Assembly (NCBI RefSeq): GCF_964259225.1
Contig: NZ_CAXVKN010000006.1
From: Catenibacterium mitsuoka_A
GTDB taxonomy: Bacteria; Bacillota_I; Bacilli_A; Erysipelotrichales; Coprobacillaceae
Reading direction: 5' to 3' (one strand)
DNA length: 44,021 nt
The notes beneath the pieces were generated by a model. The model was not told where the DNA came from, ran no database searches, and saw only the letters and a program-made list of their open reading frames with translations. The translations under genes and the position numbers were made by a program. Position 1 is the stretch's first letter; the number at the start of each line of letters is the position of its first letter. Of the stretch, positions 39,493 to 44,021 are shown piece after piece.

Positions 39493-40859
39493 AAATAACA
39501 CCCCGCTTTCCTGTAGTGTGACAATCTCTTTTTGTAAGATTTCACAAGATAGCCTATGTTATCCACGAAATCGTAACAAATCGGAGAACTCTTCCCTTCA
39601 AACGTTCGTGCAATTCGACCGATAGATTGAACCACTATCGCATAATCTTTTTGGGGAGTGGTCATGTATAACCTTTCCAACCTAGGAATATCCAACCCCT
39701 CTTTACAGAGAGAATATGTGGCAAATAGATATTTCTTTCCGCCGACTCTCATGTCTTCGAGAGCCTTCTCTCGTTCTTTCTTGCCTTTCTTCGAGGTCAT
39801 CTTCCCACTTACCATGACTGCATCCTTCTGCATATCTTCGGGTAACAGATTCATGATGTTTTCTAAATGACCTAATCTTGCTGATAGAATCAACGACGGT
39901 CTTCCTGGCTCGATGGAATCAGCAATCAATTGATTGCGTTCTTCATTTTCAACCAGGTATGTAATCAACTTTGTGTAATTGATGGTCCCGTCAGTGTTCA
40001 GAGCACCTCTGCTCATCTGAACTCCTGTTCCTACAGGAAGTATTCCGACTTTCATGATCTTATCTGCGACTGCTTCATCGGGTACTATGTAGGAAACGTT
40101 CCCCACAAGAGCGTAGGTCGCTTCGATCATTCCATCTGAACGATGAACTGTTGCAGACAAACCATATTTGTGTCTAGCTGCTAACGAGTTGAGCACCTTT
40201 TGATACTGAGTTACAGATGTCGGTGTACCACTGACTCTATGGACTTCATCTGTAATGATTACATCCCATTCATCTTTTAGTTTAGAAAGATCTAACTTAC
40301 ACATAGTTTGAACTGTCGCAAAAGTAATACCTTTTCCGATGTTCACTTTTCCTTCTGAGATTGTTCCCAACAGAGAGGAGTCCATGTACAATTTCGCTCT
40401 GTCCATGCTCTGCTTGACTAAATCAAGGGTGTGGCAGAGCCATAATGTTTTTCTGCCGAGTCTAGCAGCTAACGCAATACCCATCTGCGTTTTGCCACTA
40501 CCAGCAGCACTCTGTAATATGCCGTATCTAGCGAGTATCATCGCTTCTACGGCTTCTTTTTGATAATCGTATAAAGGAATGTCGCATTTATAATCGACTT
40601 CCTGGTACGGTTTGAAATTGCTTTTGAAGACAGTTGTTTCCTTATTCGGTAATTCTCGCAGAACTCCGAACGGAAGGATCAACTCGTCTCCATGTCTTTC
40701 ATATAGAGATAATGTCTTTGGTGTATTCCCTAGCCATAAGTGCATTCTCGCCTTAGAGGCATACTCGGGGTTGGAAAGAACCAGGTTCTTCTTGCACCAG
40801 TTGATCATCTCTTTTGTTGGTTCGTGAACAGTCAAGACATTAGATACTTCTATAAGCAT
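39471..40859 (-). CDS. SF2 DEAD/DEAH-type helicase
   Basis: With the start at 40859 (MLIEVSNVLTVHEPT) the protein has 462 residues. Motifs: DYQKEAVEAM (Q-like), Walker A SAAGSGKT (117-124), DEVH at 204-207, SATVHRSDG (motif III), and QSIGRIAR near the C-terminus (motif VI). A CYLCDEH pair ends the protein. It belongs to the phage-type helicase group found beside the polymerase genes and would unwind DNA during replication or recombination. The start is uncertain by four codons (GTG at 40871). Confidence 0.9.
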   Translation of the reverse strand: MLIEVSNVLTVHEPTKEMINWCKKNLVLSNPEYASKARMHLWLGNTPKTLSLYERHGDELILPFGVLRELPNKETTVFKSNFKPYQEVDYKCDIPLYDYQKEAVEAMILARYGILQSAAGSGKTQMGIALAARLGRKTLWLCHTLDLVKQSMDRAKLYMDSSLLGTISEGKVNIGKGITFATVQTMCKLDLSKLKDEWDVIITDEVHRVSGTPTSVTQYQKVLNSLAARHKYGLSATVHRSDGMIEATYALVGNVSYIVPDEAVADKIMKVGILPVGTGVQMSRGALNTDGTINYTKLITYLVENEERNQLIADSIEPGRPSLILSARLGHLENIMNLLPEDMQKDAVMVSGKMTSKKGKKEREKALEDMRVGGKKYLFATYSLCKEGLDIPRLERLYMTTPQKDYAIVVQSIGRIARTFEGKSSPICYDFVDNIGYLVKSYKKRLSHYRKAGCYLCDEHTE

Positions 40860-41248
40860 TGGTTCAACCACTCCTCTAGAGTCATACCGAATGACTCGAT
40901 GTCTTCTTTAGTGGCTGTTCTCTTCTCCTGTCGAATGAGGAGTAGAGCGAAATGACTAATCATATAGATTTCGTCATCTATGAGCATAGCGAACCATCCA
41001 CGTCCATTGCCACTATCGCACCATGCGTTCATCGCAAAGTGCTGATTGTCCTCTATTCTAGTTAGAGGAAACTTATTGTTCTTGCACACCTTACAGTCAA
41101 TAAGATATGCGTGATTATTTCGTACAGCGATAACATCTGCTGGTTGACCAGCACTGTTCTGAGCCAGGTTGTGAACCCAAAACCCTTTTTGGAAAAGAAT
41201 TTCGCAGAACTTCTGCTCGAACTTGTTACCGTCTGAACGGTTGCTCAT
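40850..41248 (-). CDS. Holliday-junction resolvase-like nuclease (RecU/Hjc type)
   Basis: This 132-residue protein has the PD-(D/E)xK core: GNKFEQKFCEILFQKGFWV (Glu11), GQPADVIAVRNNHAYLIDCKV (Asp38, Asp51-x-Lys53) and a following helix. The size and pattern fit small phage resolvases. It lies at the head of the replication operon, overlapping the next gene by 10 bp. It would trim branched DNA before packaging. Confidence 0.85.
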   Translation of the reverse strand: MSNRSDGNKFEQKFCEILFQKGFWVHNLAQNSAGQPADVIAVRNNHAYLIDCKVCKNNKFPLTRIEDNQHFAMNAWCDSGNGRGWFAMLIDDEIYMISHFALLLIRQEKRTATKEDIESFGMTLEEWLNQCL

Positions 41249-41421
41249 CGTTTACCGATGAATACGTACTCTGCAAACAGTACGTTTAACCCAATTGATG
41301 ATGCACACAGCACGTGCACCCCTGGATCGTTCCAATTGTTACCAGTCAGTACCATGCTGATTAAAGTAACAAGTACGAATATGTTAAGCAAAATTGCTAA
41401 CACTTTTTCATAATTAGTCAT
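41245..41421 (-). CDS. Small membrane protein with two hydrophobic segments
   Basis: The ATG at 41421 (MTNYEKVLAILLNIFVL) follows GGAGG by 8 nt. The 58 residues hold two hydrophobic segments (about 6-25 and 36-53) and end GKR. It is the first gene of the replication operon, just behind the hairpin-rich region. Similar early membrane proteins include exclusion factors, but nothing proves that role here. Confidence 0.65.
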   Translation of the reverse strand: MTNYEKVLAILLNIFVLVTLISMVLTGNNWNDPGVHVLCASSIGLNVLFAEYVFIGKR

Positions 41422-41639
41422 GTGACTACCTCCATAAATGTGGTATAATAACCACGTAAACTTTTTAGTTTTAGGCACGTGTTCACAGCACGTGTCTTTT
41501 CTTTTACTCGTAAGCACCTAGAGCCGTGGAAAGAAAGGATTTTGGAAAATGTATTGGTAGGAGAATGTCTATGAAATATGAGCAAATGTTTGCAACAGTC
41601 ATACTTTCCACGGCTGTAGATGCTTACGAATCTACAACT
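41422..41639. other. Hairpin-rich gap upstream of the early operon
   Basis: No gene is supported here. It includes GTGGTATAATAACCAC (41439-41455 region), a GCACGTG / CACGTGTC hairpin followed by TTTTCTTTT on the plus strand (about 41474-41505), and the 25-bp inverted repeat described separately. It may contain a promoter for the early operon and a terminator for rightward transcription. Confidence 0.4.
41509..41628. repeat. 120-bp palindromic element with 25-bp arms
   Basis: The arm 41509-41533 and the arm 41604-41628 are inverted copies with two mismatches (CTTTCCACGGCT and GCTTACG blocks), separated by 70 bp. It could be an RNA hairpin, a MITE-like insertion, or an integrase/excisionase binding region. 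There is no convincing target duplication next to the arms. Confidence 0.65.
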
Positions 41640-41843
41640 CTATTTAGTTGTGAAATGGTTCATGTATTCCTCATATGCCTTACGAGGAATATGAACAGAT
41701 CGTCTACCGTTTTCATTGGTGACTACAATGCCAGGGAACTTGCCTTGTTCGATGGCATTTATGATGAAGTTACGAGACACTCCCATATCTTGCATAACTT
41801 CTTCTATGAAAATGGACTTGTCATTCGCATTTCGTCTTCTCAT
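41640..41843 (-). CDS. Excisionase-like HTH protein
   Basis: The ATG at 41843 follows GGAGGTG. The 67-residue protein has FIEEVMQDMGVSRNFIINAIEQGKFPGIVV (winged HTH) and RRSVHIPRKAYEEYM, the typical layout of phage excisionases and MerR-like helix proteins. It follows the Cro-like gene, and its leader contains a copy of the 17-bp operator. It probably directs integrase toward excision; a pure regulator is the alternative. Confidence 0.78.
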   Translation of the reverse strand: MRRRNANDKSIFIEEVMQDMGVSRNFIINAIEQGKFPGIVVTNENGRRSVHIPRKAYEEYMNHFTTK

Positions 41844-41857
41844 GACTTCACCTCCTT

Positions 41858-41874
41858 GTTGGTTGTCCACCAAC
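41858..41874. promoter_or_regulatory. Operator copy O4 in front of the excisionase gene
   Basis: GTTGGTTGTCCACCAAC matches the switch operator (GTTGGTT-N3-AACCAAC) with one mismatch. It lies immediately before the excisionase ribosome site, suggesting separate repression of this gene. Confidence 0.7.
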
Positions 41875-41894
41875 TTTTTGAATAAATAAAAATG

Positions 41895-42098
41895 TTAAAA
41901 TTCAACGTCTTCATAGGAAATAGGCTTTCCTGGATTATGCTTGTTATAGAATGCAAGCAATTTAGAAAACGCTCTGATTTCCATCTTACCAGGTTCTTTT
42001 TCCCACTTGGCAAATGTCGGTGCAGAACAATCGCATAATACGCTTGCATCGTCGATTGTTAGGTTCGCACCTACCCTAATCTGTTTAATCGAGAGCAT
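41895..42098 (-). CDS. Cro-like repressor
   Basis: This 67-residue protein has an XRE-type HTH (IKQIRVGANLTIDDASVLCDCSAPTFAKWEKE) and a short helical tail. It is the first leftward gene at the switch, behind promoter TTGACA-17-TATCAT, and its leader carries operators O1 and O2. By position it is the Cro-type regulator that opposes the rightward repressor. Confidence 0.83.
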   Translation of the reverse strand: MLSIKQIRVGANLTIDDASVLCDCSAPTFAKWEKEPGKMEIRAFSKLLAFYNKHNPGKPISYEDVEF

Positions 42099-42114
42099 AT
42101 TTACCTCCTTTCTT

Positions 42115-42175
42115 GTTGGTTCTCAACCAACCAACGACCTAATGATACTCTTTCGTCAGTTGGTTGTCAACAAAC
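42115..42175 (-). promoter_or_regulatory. Leftward early promoter (PR-like) with operators O1 and O2
   Basis: On the minus strand TTGACA (42165-42170) and TATCAT (42142-42147) are exactly 17 bp apart. Operator O2 (GTTGGTTGTCAACAAAC, 42159-42175) covers the -35 element. O1 (GTTGGTTCTCAACCAAC, 42115-42131) is a perfect palindrome near the transcript start. It would drive the whole early programme. Confidence 0.85.
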
Positions 42176-42257
42176 ATTTTTAATTTTTTATAAACTTCTT
42201 TTTCTTTTTCTAAACAATGTTTTTAATTTATAAAATATATTTATTTTTCATCAAAAT

Positions 42258-42288
42258 AATTGTTGACAACCAACATCAATGATACAAT
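42258..42288 (+). promoter_or_regulatory. Rightward repressor promoter with operator O3
   Basis: Operator O3 lies at 42258-42274 (reverse complement GTTGGTTGTCAACAATT). It overlaps a likely -35 (TTGTTG at 42260-42265), 17 bp before TACAAT (42283-42288); TTGACA at 42263 is also possible with short spacing. It would control the repressor and integrase. Confidence 0.7.
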
Positions 42289-42332
42289 GTGATTGTAACG
42301 AGAGGAAATTTGGCATAAAGGAGACATTTAAA

Positions 42333-42572
42333 ATGGAAGACAATTATTATAAAGTTTTAGGAACTTTCTTTAAATTACAAAGATTACAGAACCATCAGAC
42401 ACTTGAACAAGTTGCACGTGGTGTAGGTCGTTCCAAAGGTTGGTATTATGATGTAGAAAGAGGTAAGAATAGAATATATGTAAAAGATTGCATGACTCTT
42501 TGTCTATACTTCGGTTGTTCCATGAATGACTTGCAGAAGTTTCTAGAGAGTCACACAATGATGGTTGCCTAG
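42333..42572 (+). CDS. Short CI-type HTH repressor
   Basis: The ATG at 42333 follows AAAGGAG. The 79-residue protein has HTH pattern YYKVLGTFFKLQRLQNHQTLEQVARGVGRSKGWYYDVERGKNRIYV and a short helical end. It lacks the C-terminal dimerisation/self-cleavage domain of lambda CI, so induction must work differently. It is cotranscribed with the integrase and is opposed to the Cro-like gene across operators O1-O3. Confidence 0.8.
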   Translation: MEDNYYKVLGTFFKLQRLQNHQTLEQVARGVGRSKGWYYDVERGKNRIYVKDCMTLCLYFGCSMNDLQKFLESHTMMVA

Positions 42573-42587
42573 AAGGAGGAATAATTC

Positions 42588-43709
42588 ATGAAATTCAAAA
42601 GACGACCGAATAATTCGGGAACCGTCGTCAAACTTAGTGGCAATCGACGCAAACCTTATGCTGCTAAGATAACTTTAGATGAAAGAAATCCCGTCAACGG
42701 TGAGAAGAAGAGACTTGTTATAGGAACGTTCGAAACACGTGAAGAAGCACTGAATGCTTTATCTCTCTACTCTTTAACTAAATCTAAAAAGATAACAAAC
42801 GAGGAGGCTAAAGAGGTTGCTCCCGACTTGTACACATTACTGCAAAGAAAAACGCAGAAGAAAACTCCTACGTTTGCTGATATATTCTATATTCTGTTCA
42901 ATGAGGATTTCAGCAATCTGTCGGTGAGTAGACAAAAATCCATGAAGTCTGCATTCGGTCACCTGGAGTGTCTGCACGATATTCCTATCACTGATATAGA
43001 CTTGTCGCTCATGCAGTCTGTGTTTAATGACGATCAATCGAAACACGGCATTCAGAGAGACATGAAGACTGTATGTACCAAGATATTTAAATACGCAGTA
43101 ATACATAAATGTATTGGTCGAAACGATGACTATACAGAGTTTATAAAGATATCCAAGTATGAAGAATCAAGCAAACATTATCCGTTCACAATAGACGAGA
43201 TAAGAGAGTTAAAACGTCTCAATACTAAGGAAACTAGATTAATGCTTGTTTACATCTATACTGGACTTAGAGCAAGTGAGCTGCTCAAGATTGATAGAAA
43301 CAGCATACATATTGATGTGAAATCCAATGATGACGGACAGGACATGACCATCTCCTATATGATTACGGGTTCTAAGACAGACGCTGGGAAGAATCGAATC
43401 GTACCTATCAATGACGATATAAAAGACATTGTAATAGAGGACATTCTAGTTGACGGAGAAAGAACTGTCGATTGCGTATACAACAATCTGACTAATAGAA
43501 TAATGCCTAAAATCAACACAATGTTGGGTTCAAACCATACCATGCATGACACTCGTGTGACTTTTGCTTCACTGTGTCAGTTGTACAATGTTGATGTATA
43601 TATCCGTAAGAAGGTGCTTGGTCACAAGTTAAATGATATAACTTTCGACGTATATACTAATGAAAGTAAAAATAGATTATGTAGCGAAATAAATAAGATT
43701 CATGTATAA
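42588..43709 (+). CDS. int: Tyrosine integrase
   Basis: This 373-residue protein follows AAGGAGG. It has an N-terminal arm-binding domain (about 1-70), a core-binding helical domain (about 95-190) and a catalytic domain. The residues are visible as Arg228 (IYTGLRASELL), Lys263 (GSKTDAGKNR), His320 and Arg323 (HDTR), His346 (LGHKLND) and the nucleophile Tyr356 (FDVYTN). It would integrate and, with the excisionase, excise the phage. A candidate att core overlaps its stop codon. Confidence 0.95.
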   Translation: MKFKRRPNNSGTVVKLSGNRRKPYAAKITLDERNPVNGEKKRLVIGTFETREEALNALSLYSLTKSKKITNEEAKEVAPDLYTLLQRKTQKKTPTFADIFYILFNEDFSNLSVSRQKSMKSAFGHLECLHDIPITDIDLSLMQSVFNDDQSKHGIQRDMKTVCTKIFKYAVIHKCIGRNDDYTEFIKISKYEESSKHYPFTIDEIRELKRLNTKETRLMLVYIYTGLRASELLKIDRNSIHIDVKSNDDGQDMTISYMITGSKTDAGKNRIVPINDDIKDIVIEDILVDGERTVDCVYNNLTNRIMPKINTMLGSNHTMHDTRVTFASLCQLYNVDVYIRKKVLGHKLNDITFDVYTNESKNRLCSEINKIHV

Positions 43710-43716
43710 TGAGTTA
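43705..43716. other. Candidate attachment-site core, right copy
   Basis: The 12-mer TATAATGAGTTA overlaps the integrase stop and matches 44-55. Just beyond, related segments TTTGTTACCTTTTCACACGTAA (shared core TTTGTTA) at about 43727 and TTTGTTATCTTTTGGTACG at about 43865 could be arm-type sites, but if the core is right they lie in host DNA. Confidence 0.3.
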
Positions 43717-44021
43717 GTGTTATCAGTTTGTTACCTTTTCACACGTAAGAGTTAATAATTGAACGCAGAAAATGGCTTAAATACTAGATTTTTGGCATAA
43801 GTTAGTTTTGTCAGAGAAATATAAAAGCCCCTATTTTAGGGGCTTTTTAAGCAATTGTTACCAATTTGTTATCTTTTGGTACGTTATTCTACAAAATAAA
43901 AGGGGCTGTAATGAATAGGTAGTATTTACTACTACCTTGAGCGTTACAGCTCTTTTTCGTATATTCCCACCTAAAAAGGTTATTCACTATTGCATGGTGA
44001 ATAACCTTTTCGTATTTCAGA
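43717..44021. terminator. Right-end gap with three hairpin terminators
   Basis: No gene is visible. Stems: AAAAGCCCC / GGGGCTTTTT (43823-43848); GGGGCTGTAA / TTACAGCTC with a nested AGGTAGTA / TACTACCT and a TTTTT tail (43902-43957); AAAAAGGTTATTCAC / GTGAATAACCTTTT (43973-44010). They can stop rightward integrase transcription and isolate the prophage from host genes. Confidence 0.75.

Noticed and set aside
41526..41885. 119-codon plus-strand frame opposite the excisionase gene, with a fair ribosome site (AGGAG before ATG at 41571)
   Set aside because: It overlaps the excisionase gene over most of its length and its composition looks like an antisense shadow; the minus-strand protein has a clear HTH.
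62..43957. CGTTACAGC followed by TCTTTTT at both ends (about 62-78 and 43942-43957) as the att core
   Set aside because: The copies differ by one base insertion and the right copy is part of a terminator hairpin, so similarity may come from terminator function; kept only as an alternative.
1..44021. CRISPR arrays, tRNA or rRNA genes
   Set aside because: I saw no regularly spaced 24-40 bp repeats with unique spacers and no tRNA cloverleaf; the AGCGACT array has far too short units.

Overview
The window appears to be an almost complete temperate siphophage (prophage) genome. The likely host is a low-to-moderate GC Firmicute, probably a gut anaerobe. That host guess is inference from the protein families (phi-LC3-type holin, DUF5055/DUF6711/gp6-like structural proteins) and from strong AGGAGG ribosome sites; no host gene is visible. 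Apart from the repressor and integrase at the right end, every gene I support reads on the minus strand, so the phage programme runs from about 42 kb down to about 0.2 kb.

Right end (41.6-44.0 kb): a lysogeny switch. A small HTH repressor and a tyrosine integrase read rightward. A Cro-like protein and an excisionase-like protein read leftward. Four copies of a 17-bp operator (GTTGGTT-N3-AACCAAC) lie over the divergent promoters and in front of the excisionase. Early region (26-41.5 kb): Holliday-junction nuclease, SF2 helicase, a B-type DNA polymerase fused in frame to an ERF annealing protein, MazG-like protein, YqaJ exonuclease, DUF669 protein, PrimPol-type primase, SF3 helicase, a C5 DNA methyltransferase split in two genes, a MazF-like protein, and several small Cys-rich or membrane proteins. 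Two HNH endonuclease genes (39.1 and 16.9 kb) are inserted. A 229-bp perfect non-coding direct repeat sits in front of two early genes that lack ribosome-binding sites.

Packaging region (19.7-25.8 kb): small and large terminase genes are separated by a serine recombinase and a visibly AT-rich cassette of unknown genes. Two related dyad elements, inverted relative to each other, border this interval. The 3' end of terS carries an AGCGACT repeat array, a candidate pac site. Structural region (3.6-19.5 kb): portal, scaffold, capsid, connectors, tail terminator, tail tube, G/GT tail chaperones with a textbook -1 frameshift site, tape measure, tail tip and fibre proteins.

The left end holds the most striking system: a diversity-generating retroelement. 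The tail-fibre gene ends in a variable repeat (VR), followed by a 116-bp template repeat (TR) and a DGR-type reverse transcriptase. TR and VR differ at 28 positions, and all 28 are adenines in the coding strand of the template; the other 77 positions are identical. An 11-bp perfect inverted repeat brackets the TR. A lysis cassette (TM/coiled-coil protein, holin, amidase) and a terminator close the genome. Together the genes describe a phage that can lysogenise, recombine its own DNA, and diversify its receptor-binding tip.
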